The notes under the pieces: model-generated
Database searches by the model: none
Told to the model about the DNA's origin: nothing
Seen by the model: only the letters and a program-made list of their open reading frames with translations
Assembly: GCA_964650465.1 (NCBI GenBank)
Contig: CAZYTA010000008.1
Location: forward strand, 10,284 to 74,283
Direction of reading: 5' to 3'
Length of the DNA: 64,000 nucleotides
Source: RGIG6353 sp964650465
Lineage (GTDB): Bacteria; Bacillota; Clostridia; Oscillospirales; SIG627
Shown here: piece after piece, positions 16,293 to 24,763 of the stretch
How the letters are laid out: each line of letters opens with the position of its first letter
Numbering within the stretch: position 1 is the stretch's first letter
Translations under genes and position numbers: made by a program

Positions 16293-17606
16293 ATGGATCT
16301 TAAGGTAGTAAAGTTCGGCGGTTCTTCTCTCGCCGATGCAACACAGTTTAAAAAAGTAAAAGAGATAATCACCGCAGATGAATCAAGAAGATATGTTGTT
16401 CCTTCGGCACCCGGCAAAAGATTTTCTGCCGACACAAAGGTAACCGATATGCTTTACGAATGCTATGCGCAGGCAAGCAAGGGCGAAAACATCGATGTTC
16501 TTTTTGACAACATCCGCGAAAGATACAATACAATCATCAATGACCTTGGTGTGGACTTATCGCTTGAGGATGATTTTTGCGCCATAAAGTATGCTTTCCG
16601 CCACAAGTCCGGAAGAGACTATGCTGCCAGCCGCGGCGAATATCTTAACGGTAAAATTCTTGCAAAATACCTTGGCTATGATTTTATTGATGCAGCCAAT
16701 GTTATTTTCTTCAAGCTTGACGGTACATTCGACAGCGAAAGAACAAACGAAGTTCTCTCTCAAACCCTTAAAAATCATACCCATGCCGTTATTCCGGGAT
16801 TTTACGGTTCTATGCCCAATGACACCATAAAGACATTCTCACGCGGCGGCTCGGACATAACAGGCTCAATAGTTGCAAGGGCTGCAAATGTAACGCTCTA
16901 TGAAAACTGGACAGACGTTTCGGGCTTTATGATGGCAGACCCCAGAATTATCAGCAATCCAAAAACAATTGAGTACATTACATACAGAGAGCTTCGAGAG
17001 CTGTCATATATGGGTGCAACCGTTCTTCATGAGGATGCTGTATTCCCTGTAAGAATGATGGGCATACCGATTAACATCAAGAACACCAATGCTCCCGATG
17101 ACAAGGGTACAATGATAGTATCGGAAGCACCTGCAGAAGCAAACAACAGTGTTATCACAGGTATTGCAGGCAAAAAGAATTTCTCTATTGTAAGAATCGA
17201 AAAGGATATGATGAATCAGGAGCTTGGCTTCGGCAGACGTGTTCTTGAGGTATTTGAGAAATGCGGCATATCCTTTGAGCATCTGCCCTCGGGCATTGAT
17301 ACCATGACCGTAGTAGTTGCCGAAAGCGCTCTTGAAGGAAAGAGAGAGCAGGTTGTCTCCGAAATATGCAAGGCGGTTGAGCCCGATCATATAACAGTTG
17401 AGGACGGCTATGCACTTGTTGCTGTTGTAGGACGCGGAATGGTCAGCACTAAGGGTACTGCCTCGAAGATTTTCGCTGCACTGTCGGAAGGCGGAGTCAA
17501 CATCAAGATGATAGACCAGGGTTCAAGTGAGCTCAACATCATAATAGGTGTTATGAACGAGGACTTTGAGAAGGCAATGAACTGCATTTACGCGGCATTT
17601 AATTAA
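16293..17606 (+). CDS. lysC: Aspartate kinase
   Basis: A 437-residue monofunctional aspartokinase that phosphorylates aspartate in the first step toward lysine, threonine and methionine. The kinase signature VVKFGGSSLAD starts at residue 5. FSRGGSDITGSIVARAANV and the ENWTDVSGFMMADP stretch form the catalytic core. Two ACT-type regulatory repeats follow (from about 300: ITGIAGKKNFSIVRIEK and VAVVGRGMVSTKGTASKIFAALSEGGVNIKMIDQG). It is a single-gene unit with its own promoter and a strong terminator. Feedback inhibition through the ACT domains is typical of the family. Confidence 0.95.
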   Translation: MDLKVVKFGGSSLADATQFKKVKEIITADESRRYVVPSAPGKRFSADTKVTDMLYECYAQASKGENIDVLFDNIRERYNTIINDLGVDLSLEDDFCAIKYAFRHKSGRDYAASRGEYLNGKILAKYLGYDFIDAANVIFFKLDGTFDSERTNEVLSQTLKNHTHAVIPGFYGSMPNDTIKTFSRGGSDITGSIVARAANVTLYENWTDVSGFMMADPRIISNPKTIEYITYRELRELSYMGATVLHEDAVFPVRMMGIPINIKNTNAPDDKGTMIVSEAPAEANNSVITGIAGKKNFSIVRIEKDMMNQELGFGRRVLEVFEKCGISFEHLPSGIDTMTVVVAESALEGKREQVVSEICKAVEPDHITVEDGYALVAVVGRGMVSTKGTASKIFAALSEGGVNIKMIDQGSSELNIIIGVMNEDFEKAMNCIYAAFN

Positions 17607-17615
17607 GAATTATTG

Positions 17616-17667
17616 AAATGGGCTGTTTAAAAAACTCTTTTGGAGTTTTTTAAACAGCCCATTTTTG
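17616..17667 (+). terminator. Strong terminator of lysC
   Basis: A stem of about 20 bp, starting AATGGGCTGTTTAAAAAACT and closed by a short T-rich loop, is followed by TTTTTGG. Confidence 0.9.
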
Positions 17668-17784
17668 GTTGCATGAAAACAGCCGAGGGTCGCCGCTTTT
17701 ATGCAACACTTGTAATACCAAGAGCTGTGTTTGTGCACATTCAACAAATTTTCCGATTTATCACTTTAATTTGCTAAAGCGGTA

Positions 17785-17813
17785 TTGAAATTTATGAAAT
17801 GATATGATATACT
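17785..17813 (+). promoter_or_regulatory. Promoter of the amino-acid ABC transporter
   Basis: TTGAAA (17785-17790), a 17-bp spacer and TATACT (17808-17813), 37 bp ahead of the substrate-binding protein start. Confidence 0.8.
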
Positions 17814-17849
17814 TGTGACATCTAAAAAAAGAAAGTCGAGGAAATGACA

Positions 17850-18659
17850 ATGAAAAAGATTTTAGCACTTATACTTGCGGCTCTTATGTGTGCTTTCTGC
17901 TTTGCAGGATGTGCAACAGAGGAAGAGGCAGACACCACACTTACATGCGGTGTTACAATTTTTGAGAACATGAACGAACAGCTTGAAGACGGCACATGGA
18001 CAGGCTTTGAAACAGAGTTTGCACAGGAAGTCGGCAAGCTTATCGGTATGGATGTTGAATTCCAGATTATTGACTGGGCACAGAAGTACAATGAGCTCAA
18101 CTCAGGCGCTATCGACTGCGTATGGAACGGATTTACAGCTAACTCATCCGACAACGTTGACGGTGTTGATGTTAAGCGTTCAGACCTTGTTGATTTCTCA
18201 TACGGTTACATGCTCAATCAGCAGTGTATCGTAACAAAGGCTGAAAACGTTGCAAACATCGCAACAGAAGCAGACCTTGCAGGCAAGACAGCTTGTGTTG
18301 AAGGCGGAAGCGCAGGTGCGGCTTATGCTTCATCAGTTACAGATGCAGACAAGATTTTCTCTACAACAGCACAGATAAATGCGTTCACAGAGGTTAAGTC
18401 CGGTGCAGTTGATTTCGCAGTTGTTGATATCATTCTTGCAAAGAACATTTGCGGAAGCGGCGACTATGCTGACCTTGCTATAGTTGATGCTATCGAGCTT
18501 GATTCCGAGATTTATGCAATCGGCTTTAAGAAGGGCAGCGACCTTACTGCTAAGGTAAACGATGCTATAAAGACTCTTGAAGAAAACGGAAAGCTTATGG
18601 AGCTTGCTCAGAAGTATGGCTTTGAGAACGTTCTTCAGGTAACTGAAACCATCGAATAA
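17850..18659 (+). CDS. Amino-acid ABC transporter substrate-binding lipoprotein
   Basis: A 269-residue lipoprotein from the second ATG (17850), where GAGGA sits at good spacing; the ATG at 17844 is too close. The signal peptide MKKILALILAALMCAFCFAGC ends in a lipobox FAGC, followed by an acidic linker. The SBP_bac_3 fold is clear: GFETEFAQEVGKLIGMDVEFQIIDWAQKYNELNSGAIDCVWNG and a late GFKKGSDLTAKVNDAIKTLEENGKLMELAQKYG. It binds an amino acid on the outer face and feeds the permease and ATPase encoded next. Substrate not determined; the family covers polar amino acids and cystine. Confidence 0.92.
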   Translation: MKKILALILAALMCAFCFAGCATEEEADTTLTCGVTIFENMNEQLEDGTWTGFETEFAQEVGKLIGMDVEFQIIDWAQKYNELNSGAIDCVWNGFTANSSDNVDGVDVKRSDLVDFSYGYMLNQQCIVTKAENVANIATEADLAGKTACVEGGSAGAAYASSVTDADKIFSTTAQINAFTEVKSGAVDFAVVDIILAKNICGSGDYADLAIVDAIELDSEIYAIGFKKGSDLTAKVNDAIKTLEENGKLMELAQKYGFENVLQVTETIE

Positions 18660-18679
18660 TCAAGTAAAAGGAATAAATA

Positions 18680-19324
18680 ATGGGATTCTGGAATGTTACT
18701 TTAAGCCTCATAGGAGGACTCAAGTACACCTGCCTGATATTTGCGCTAACACTCGTGTTAGCGCTTCCTTTAGGTTTGGTAATATCTTTCGGCTCAATGT
18801 CGAAATTCAAGCCGTTGGCTTACATAGTTAAAACCTTTGTCTGGATAATCCGCGGTGTTCCGCTTATGCTGCAGGTTATAATACTTTTTTATGTACCCGG
18901 ATTTCTTATGGGACATCCCATACTGTCACGCTTTTCGTCGGTCATTGCGGCATTTGTAATCAACTATGCCTGCTATTTCTCGGAAATATACCGAGGAGGT
19001 ATAGAAAGCATTGCCAAGGGACAGTATGAAGCAGGACAGGTGCTTGGCATGACAAAGTCGCAGATTTTCTTCAAGGTAATACTCATGCAGGTGGTGAAAC
19101 GCATACTTGCCCCCATGTCAAATGAGGTAATTACTCTTGTTAAGGATACAGCTCTTGCACGTGTTATAATGATTGTGGAAATTATTCAGGCGGCACAGAA
19201 CTTTGCGGGATACGGTCTTATGTGGCCCTTATTCTATACTGCAGTGTTCTATCTTGCTTTCGTCGGAATACTCACGCTTCTGTTCGGCTATTTTGAAAAG
19301 AAGCTTGATTATTACAAGGTGTAA
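18680..19324 (+). CDS. Amino-acid ABC transporter permease
   Basis: A 214-residue inner-membrane protein of the His/Glu/Gln/Arg/opine permease family, with about five hydrophobic segments. The EAA loop that contacts the ATPase is visible as EIYRGGIESIAKGQYEAGQVLGMT around residue 100-123. Only one permease gene is present, so a homodimer is likely. It lies 20 bp after the binding protein and 12 bp before the ATPase. Confidence 0.93.
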   Translation: MGFWNVTLSLIGGLKYTCLIFALTLVLALPLGLVISFGSMSKFKPLAYIVKTFVWIIRGVPLMLQVIILFYVPGFLMGHPILSRFSSVIAAFVINYACYFSEIYRGGIESIAKGQYEAGQVLGMTKSQIFFKVILMQVVKRILAPMSNEVITLVKDTALARVIMIVEIIQAAQNFAGYGLMWPLFYTAVFYLAFVGILTLLFGYFEKKLDYYKV

Positions 19325-19336
19325 GGAGGTGGAGTT

Positions 19337-20110
19337 ATGTCAATGCTGCGTGTAGATAATTTAAAAAAGAGCTTTGGAAATGCTCAAATTCTCAAGGGAA
19401 TAAACTTTGAATTGGAAAAAGGCAAGGTGCTGTCCATAATAGGCTCCTCCGGAAGCGGTAAAACTACCCTGCTCCGCTGTCTCAACTTCCTTGAAACAGC
19501 AGATTGCGGCAAAATAACCGTCAATAATCAAACAATTTTTGATGCAAGCACTCACAGAGCAAATGACTCTCAAATCAGAGACAAAAGGCTGAATTTCGGT
19601 TTGGTTTTCCAATCGTTCAATTTGTTTCCGCAATATACTGCATTGAAAAATGTATCACTTGCTCTTGAATTGAGATTACCAAAAATGTCCAACTCCGAAA
19701 AAAGAGCAGAGCTTCAGAAAATAGAGGAAAAATGCAAAGGGCTTCTTGACACAGTGGGACTTTCCGACAAGTACGATAACTACCCATGCCAGCTTTCGGG
19801 CGGTCAGTGCCAGAGAGTTGCCATAGCCCGTGCATTAGCACTGAGTCCTGAAATTCTCTGCTTTGACGAGCCCACATCGGCTCTTGACCCCGAGCTCACA
19901 GGAGAGGTATTAAGGGTTATAAAGGAGCTGAAGAACTCCGACAGAACTATGATAATAGTTACCCACGAAATGGAATTTGCAAAGAATGTTTCCGATACCG
20001 TAATGTTTATGTCTGACGGTGTCATAGAAGAAATAGGTACACCCGAGGATATTTTCGAGCATCCAAAGAGTCAAAGACTTCAGGAATTTTTGGCAAAGCC
20101 TTCATTTTAA
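19337..20110 (+). CDS. Amino-acid ABC transporter ATP-binding protein (GlnQ-like)
   Basis: A 257-residue ATPase with Walker A GSSGSGKTT (about 36-44), Q-loop LVFQSFNLFPQ, signature LSGGQCQRVAIARAL, Walker B ILCFDEPTSALD and the switch His in IVTHEMEFA. It energises the permease encoded just upstream. AGGAGGTGG is close to consensus ahead of the ATG. The C-terminus FEHPKSQRLQEFL is typical of the polar amino-acid subfamily. Confidence 0.95.
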   Translation: MSMLRVDNLKKSFGNAQILKGINFELEKGKVLSIIGSSGSGKTTLLRCLNFLETADCGKITVNNQTIFDASTHRANDSQIRDKRLNFGLVFQSFNLFPQYTALKNVSLALELRLPKMSNSEKRAELQKIEEKCKGLLDTVGLSDKYDNYPCQLSGGQCQRVAIARALALSPEILCFDEPTSALDPELTGEVLRVIKELKNSDRTMIIVTHEMEFAKNVSDTVMFMSDGVIEEIGTPEDIFEHPKSQRLQEFLAKPSF

Positions 20111-20134
20111 ATAACACTGTTTTGCAACACCAAA

Positions 20135-20173
20135 AACGGCGTCAAAAGCAATGCTTTTAACGCCGTTAATTTT
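20135..20173 (+). terminator. Terminator of the ABC transporter operon
   Basis: AACGGCGT pairs with ACGCCGTT, with inner AAAAGC/GCTTTT, followed by AATTTTAT. Repeat copies R1 and R2 follow directly. Confidence 0.85.
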
Positions 20174-20180
20174 ATCTGCA

Positions 20181-20274
20181 GGGAAATTGAATTTAAACAA
20201 ACCTCGCCGTTTTACCTTGTTTGAATGTGTATATAGGTTACGATAGGCGGGAATTGCCTGCGGAGGCTCGCCGC
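20181..20274 (-). repeat. Dispersed hairpin repeat, copy R1 (reverse)
   Basis: Reverse orientation: CCTCGCCGTTTTA near the start and GGCTCGCCGC at the end. It shares an identical middle (TTGAATGTGTATATAGGTTA) with R2, so the two copies probably arose by a recent tandem duplication. The outer hairpin is imperfect in this copy. Confidence 0.85.
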
Positions 20275-20287
20275 TTTTTTATCTCCC

Positions 20288-20380
20288 GGGAAATTTCATT
20301 AAATCAACCTCGCCGTTTTACCTTGTTTGAATGTGTATATAGGTTACGATAGGCGAGCATTGCCGGCGGCGGCTCGCCGC
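20288..20380 (-). repeat. Dispersed hairpin repeat, copy R2 (reverse)
   Basis: Same family as R1 and 13 bp from it. Read in repeat orientation, the outer hairpin is GCGGCG-AGC-CGCCGC and the inner pair is CTCGCC with GGCGAG. Confidence 0.88.
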
Positions 20381-20430
20381 TTTGCACGGTTATGAGTTAC
20401 AGCTCTTCAAATAACAATTGTTTTTCCCTC

Positions 20431-20459
20431 TTGATTATGTAATCAAAATGTTGTATAAT
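20431..20459 (+). promoter_or_regulatory. Promoter of the FAD dehydrogenase operon
   Basis: TTGATT (20431-20436), a 17-bp spacer and TATAAT (20454-20459), 31 bp ahead of the ATG. Confidence 0.8.
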
Positions 20460-20490
20460 AATTTGTAATAAAACCGCATAGGAAATAAAA

Positions 20491-22074
20491 ATGCTGAAAA
20501 TCGTAAATATAGTTCTGCCCTTGTGCTACAGTGAAAAAGACCTTCTCGAAGCTGTGTCGCAGAGACTAAGGGTAGAAAAAGAACAAATTAAAAAAATAAT
20601 AACGGATTTGCGTGAGCTTGTAAAGAGCGATATGCATTTCAAGATTACTGCTTTGTGTGAGCTTGACCCCAAGCTTGAAGAAAAGCTTGCTCTCGTACTG
20701 CGCAAAAAAGGCGTCAGTTTCTTTACCGACGGCGAATACAGTGTAAAGCCGTCATCATTTAGACAACGTCCCGTAATTGTCGGCTTTGGACCTGCAGGGA
20801 TATTTGCCGCTCTTGTGCTTGCAGAGTCGGGCGCCTGTCCTATTGTGCTTGAGCGCGGCGGCGATACAAAAAAGCGCATGGAAAAGGTAACTGCGTTTTC
20901 AAATGGCGGTGACCTTGACCCCGAGTGCAATATTCAATTCGGCGAAGGGGGCGCAGGCGCATTTTCTGACGGCAAGTTGAAGGTAGGCTACAAGGATTCA
21001 CGTAAGCGGAAAATACTGTCCGAATTTGTTAAAGCGGGAGCAGATGAGTCTATCCTCTATCTGGAAAAGCCACATGTGGGAAGCGATGTTCTTCACAGGG
21101 TAATTGTAAATCTGAGAAATAAAATTATTGCTTTGGGCGGAGAAATACACTTTAGCTCAAGGGTGACAAAAATTAACGCAGACAATGACGGTGTATTTAG
21201 TGTTTCCTACGTATGTGACAGTAAGGAATATACACTTGAAGCAGACAGTGTTATTCTTGCCATAGGTCACAGCGCCAGAGATACATATAAATATCTTTGC
21301 GATTCGGGCTTAAAAATGGAATCGAAGGGCTTTGGCGTCGGTGTACGTATAGAGCACCCTCAAAGCCTGATAAACGAGCTTGAATATAAAGATGCAAAAT
21401 TAGCCAATACGCTGGGATCTGCCGATTACAAAATGGTGACCCATCTGAGCAACGGCCGAAGTCTTTATACGTTTTGTATGTGTCCCGGCGGGTATGTAGT
21501 GCCTGCCTCCTCGGAAAAAGGCGGGATATGCACAAACGGAATGAGTGAATTTGCAAGAGACTCGGACAATGCAAACACTGCTCTGCTTGTAAGTGTCACT
21601 CCCGAGGATTTCGGTTCTTCTCATCCGTTGGCAGGCATAGAATATCAAAGAAAAATAGAACAGCTTGCCTTCGGGCTTACAGGCAGCTATGCGGCTCCCG
21701 TAATAAGACTTGAGGACTTTATGGAAGGAAGAGAATCTACCGAATTCGGGGCCGTTCTTCCAACATACCGCCCCTGTACAAAATTTATATCTCCTGACAA
21801 ATATTTACCTGATTACATCTGCAGTACACTTCGTGACGGAATTTTGGAAATGTGTCAATGGAAAGAGGGCTATTACCTTCCTGATGCATTGATTACAGGA
21901 CCTGAAACACGTACAACATCTCCTCTCAGAATATTAAGGAATGAAAATCTCGAAGCAAGCATCAAGGGCATATATCCTGCAGGTGAGGGGGCAGGATATG
22001 CGGGAGGCATTATTTCATCTGCAGCAGACGGTATGATGTGCGCTGAAAAGCTGATAGAAAGGAATTTGAAATGA
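20491..22074 (+). CDS. Uncharacterised FAD-dependent dehydrogenase (COG2509-like)
   Basis: A 527-residue flavoprotein. Residues 1-85 form the small N-terminal domain typical of this group, followed by the dinucleotide motif PVIVGFGPAGIFAALVLAESG at about 94. Further markers are NIQFGEGGAGAFSDGKLK and, near the C-terminus, GPETRTTSPLRI and PAGEGAGYAGGIISSAADG, which close the FAD site. The substrate is unknown for the whole family. It heads an operon with a four-helix membrane protein (4-bp overlap) and a glycosidase, an odd grouping. Confidence 0.85.
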   Translation: MLKIVNIVLPLCYSEKDLLEAVSQRLRVEKEQIKKIITDLRELVKSDMHFKITALCELDPKLEEKLALVLRKKGVSFFTDGEYSVKPSSFRQRPVIVGFGPAGIFAALVLAESGACPIVLERGGDTKKRMEKVTAFSNGGDLDPECNIQFGEGGAGAFSDGKLKVGYKDSRKRKILSEFVKAGADESILYLEKPHVGSDVLHRVIVNLRNKIIALGGEIHFSSRVTKINADNDGVFSVSYVCDSKEYTLEADSVILAIGHSARDTYKYLCDSGLKMESKGFGVGVRIEHPQSLINELEYKDAKLANTLGSADYKMVTHLSNGRSLYTFCMCPGGYVVPASSEKGGICTNGMSEFARDSDNANTALLVSVTPEDFGSSHPLAGIEYQRKIEQLAFGLTGSYAAPVIRLEDFMEGRESTEFGAVLPTYRPCTKFISPDKYLPDYICSTLRDGILEMCQWKEGYYLPDALITGPETRTTSPLRILRNENLEASIKGIYPAGEGAGYAGGIISSAADGMMCAEKLIERNLK

Positions 22075-22592
22075 GTCTTGAAAGATTGAAAAAATACTGT
22101 GAAAGAATTGCAAAAATATGCAAAACCTTAACAGTGATTATGATTATTATAATACTCTGTGAAACGGTATGCTTTATGTGGCAGGCGTTGATGCCGGGAA
22201 AGCTCAACGGATTTTTCGGCATATTCAGAATATATGCTCCCTTTATTTCCGACATCGACAACAATGCACTTTGTCTTTATGAGCTCGCAGTAAGCCTGTT
22301 TAATAACATATTCCTTTTCCTCATGCTTACAGTGTCGAAAAAAATATTCGTTAAGCTTAGTGACAATGTTTCGCTGAGCACAGCCACACACGAAATGAAG
22401 GAGCTTGCTTGGGTGCTGATAGCAAGCGCAATTATTACACCAATTATGACAGCCGTCTGCTATACTGTTTTCCTCAAGCTTCCCACACCCATGCTGTCAT
22501 ATGACTTTGTGCCTGTGGCAGTTGGCGGAATACTGTATTTCATTGCCGTAATCATACAAAGTAAGGCTATATTAAAGGAGAACAGGGAATGA
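22071..22592 (+). CDS. Four-helix membrane protein (DUF2975-like)
   Basis: A 173-residue membrane protein with four hydrophobic stretches (roughly 20-42, 65-90, 112-135 and 145-165). The layout, with a short charged N-terminus, resembles DUF2975 proteins of Firmicutes, which often sit beside small HTH regulators; none is present here. It overlaps both neighbours by 4 bp (ATGA), so all three genes are translationally coupled. Function unknown. Confidence 0.65.
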   Translation: MSLERLKKYCERIAKICKTLTVIMIIIILCETVCFMWQALMPGKLNGFFGIFRIYAPFISDIDNNALCLYELAVSLFNNIFLFLMLTVSKKIFVKLSDNVSLSTATHEMKELAWVLIASAIITPIMTAVCYTVFLKLPTPMLSYDFVPVAVGGILYFIAVIIQSKAILKENRE

Positions 22593-24679
22593 ACCGAATA
22601 CGGACAAAAAAACAGCCCTCCTTTTACGAAAGATGCTGGATGGAGGGGCTCCCTCTCGGAAACGGAATAACCTCGGCTCTTATACTGGGAAATGTAGGAA
22701 AAGAACACATTTTCATCAACCGCTTTGACCGTTGGGAAGGCAGTGACGCAGAATTTCTGCCCGATGTATCGGACGAATTCAGAAGGATGCGCGACCTTAT
22801 CCGACAGGGCAACTACAAAGACTCCAATTTTATACTGACAAAGGCGCTGACTGAAAAGGGCTATAACCCCGTGTTTCCGCCTGTTCCCTGCCAGCCGTAT
22901 GAACTGGTCCTGGAATTTATATGCAAAGAACCTTTTTCAAAATACGAAAGGGGTATTCTCTTTGACAGCGGAGAGGCTTACGTTTCCTACAACCAAGGAA
23001 AAGTAAGAATCACACGTCGGGCATTTGTGTCGATGGCAGATGATGCGGTGATATACGAATGCTCATCCGATGCCCCTTTTTCCGTAAAGCTTTCTCGCTT
23101 TGACAAATTAAACTTTACCTTTACATACACAGCAGGCAGACAGACCGATATGACAGACAGCATACTCATAGAAGATACCACACGCCTGCTTATTTCCGTA
23201 TCCTTCAACAAGGTACCGTCAGAGGATTATAATACCCTTCTTGAATACCATCTTCCGCTGTGGAAGAAGGCTATGGGTGATGCCGAGCTTTCACTGAAAA
23301 ATAACGACAGCTATACAGAGACTCTGATGGAGGATAACAACGATAACGGAATATCTCCCGAGCTTATTGAAAAGCTATGGAAATTCGGAAGATATCTCTT
23401 TGTTTCGGGTACAGCAGAAGGAGGTTATCCCTTTTCTCTGTACGGCTTATGGAGCTGTGAGAAAGATCCGATGTGGGCACAGAATGTAGCAAATGAAAAT
23501 GTGCAGATAATATATCATCACGCCGCAACAGGCGGACTCATTCATCTGGTTAAGCCTTTGATACACTATTATTATGCACAGATGGACAAATGCCGTGAAG
23601 CGGCTAAAAAGCTTTTTGGCTGCGGCGGTATATTTGTCAGCGTGTATTCCACACCTGTATCTGCCTACCCATCGCCTAATGTGCCTGTAATAATCAACTA
23701 CATATCCGCTGCCGCATGGCTGTGCCGTCATTTTTATGAGTATTATGTTTATACCGATGACAAAGATTTGTTTGAAGGCGAAATCCTTCCCTTTATGCTG
23801 GAGACAGCGGAATTTTGGGTGGATTACATAACACGAGAAAACGGTAAAACCGAAATTATTCCTTCCGTGTCACCCGAAAATACTCCGAAAAATCTCATAT
23901 CGGAAGAACAGCTTGAAAAGGTAGGGCTTACTCATCCAAATCCTACCGTTAAAAATTCAACAATGGATTTTGCACTTTTAAAAGAGCTTTTGACAAATCT
24001 TATGGAGATTTCCCAAGAGCACCCCATTGACAAAAGCAAAATTGCTGTGTGGCAAGATATTCTTTCGCAAATACCCGATTACAGAATAAACTCCGACGAA
24101 GCCGTTGCCGAATGGATGGATGAAGGGCTTGATGACTTTTATATGCACAGACATCTGTCGCACATATATCCGCTTTTCCCGGGCAACGAAATTTCTCCCG
24201 ACTCTCCCCTGCTTCCCGCATTTGAAAAAGCGGTTGACCTCCGTGAGCTGGGAGGCTTTGCAGGCTGGACATATCCACATATGTCTGCAATATATTCCAG
24301 ACTCGGTAACGGAGAAAAGGCGGCAGAAATGCTTGATGGGCTGGTGAAATACTGTACTCTCGGAAATCTCTTTACACTGGGCTACGATTATCGGGAGCAA
24401 GGCTCATGGACCTCGGGCGGTCAGGCTGTAGTACAGCTTGACGGAATTACCGGCGCTGTGGGCGCGGTTCAGGAAATGCTCTTCCGCTCCAATAGCAAGA
24501 AGCTTTACATACTGCCCGCACTTCCCTCCTGCCTTAACGAGGGCAGTCTCAAAGGCTGGCATTTCCCCGACGGTACTGTTGATATCAGCTGGAATAAATC
24601 CGAAGGAAAAATTGACCTTAAAATAAACGGCGGCGAAGGATATAAAATAATCTATCCGGAATGGTATGAAAACACATAA
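22589..24679 (+). CDS. Glycoside hydrolase family 95-type enzyme
   Basis: A 696-residue protein without a signal peptide, so cytoplasmic. It has the GH95 landmarks in order: WMEGLPLGNG near the start, the NVANENVQIIYHHAATGG region that aligns with the paired-Asn catalytic motif of AfcA-type fucosidases, PSVSPENTPKN with the catalytic Glu, and HRHLSHIYPLFPGNE. GH95 enzymes act as alpha-L-fucosidases or alpha-L-galactosidases. It is shorter than typical members (about 750-800), mostly in the N-terminal beta domain. It is the last gene of the FAD-dehydrogenase operon. Exact specificity cannot be read from the sequence. Confidence 0.8.
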   Translation: MNRIRTKKQPSFYERCWMEGLPLGNGITSALILGNVGKEHIFINRFDRWEGSDAEFLPDVSDEFRRMRDLIRQGNYKDSNFILTKALTEKGYNPVFPPVPCQPYELVLEFICKEPFSKYERGILFDSGEAYVSYNQGKVRITRRAFVSMADDAVIYECSSDAPFSVKLSRFDKLNFTFTYTAGRQTDMTDSILIEDTTRLLISVSFNKVPSEDYNTLLEYHLPLWKKAMGDAELSLKNNDSYTETLMEDNNDNGISPELIEKLWKFGRYLFVSGTAEGGYPFSLYGLWSCEKDPMWAQNVANENVQIIYHHAATGGLIHLVKPLIHYYYAQMDKCREAAKKLFGCGGIFVSVYSTPVSAYPSPNVPVIINYISAAAWLCRHFYEYYVYTDDKDLFEGEILPFMLETAEFWVDYITRENGKTEIIPSVSPENTPKNLISEEQLEKVGLTHPNPTVKNSTMDFALLKELLTNLMEISQEHPIDKSKIAVWQDILSQIPDYRINSDEAVAEWMDEGLDDFYMHRHLSHIYPLFPGNEISPDSPLLPAFEKAVDLRELGGFAGWTYPHMSAIYSRLGNGEKAAEMLDGLVKYCTLGNLFTLGYDYREQGSWTSGGQAVVQLDGITGAVGAVQEMLFRSNSKKLYILPALPSCLNEGSLKGWHFPDGTVDISWNKSEGKIDLKINGGEGYKIIYPEWYENT

Positions 24680-24686
24680 ATAGTAT

Positions 24687-24756
24687 AAAAGTCCGAACAG
24701 CAAAAACACAAAAAGCTAAACTCTGTGCTTTTCGTATTTTTGCTGTCCGGACTTTT
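24687..24756. terminator. Bidirectional terminator between convergent genes
   Basis: A long hairpin (AAAAGTCCG...CGGACTTTT, with inner AGCAAAAA/TTTTTGCT) lies between the GH95 gene and the gamma-lyase-like gene, which face each other. T-runs are present on both strands. Confidence 0.88.
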
Positions 24757-24763
24757 CCGTCTC

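Noticed and set aside
20181..20380. R1-R2 pair as a CRISPR-like array
   Set aside because: Only two units, each with internal hairpins and no spacer-repeat layout; copies elsewhere are solitary and no cas gene is present.
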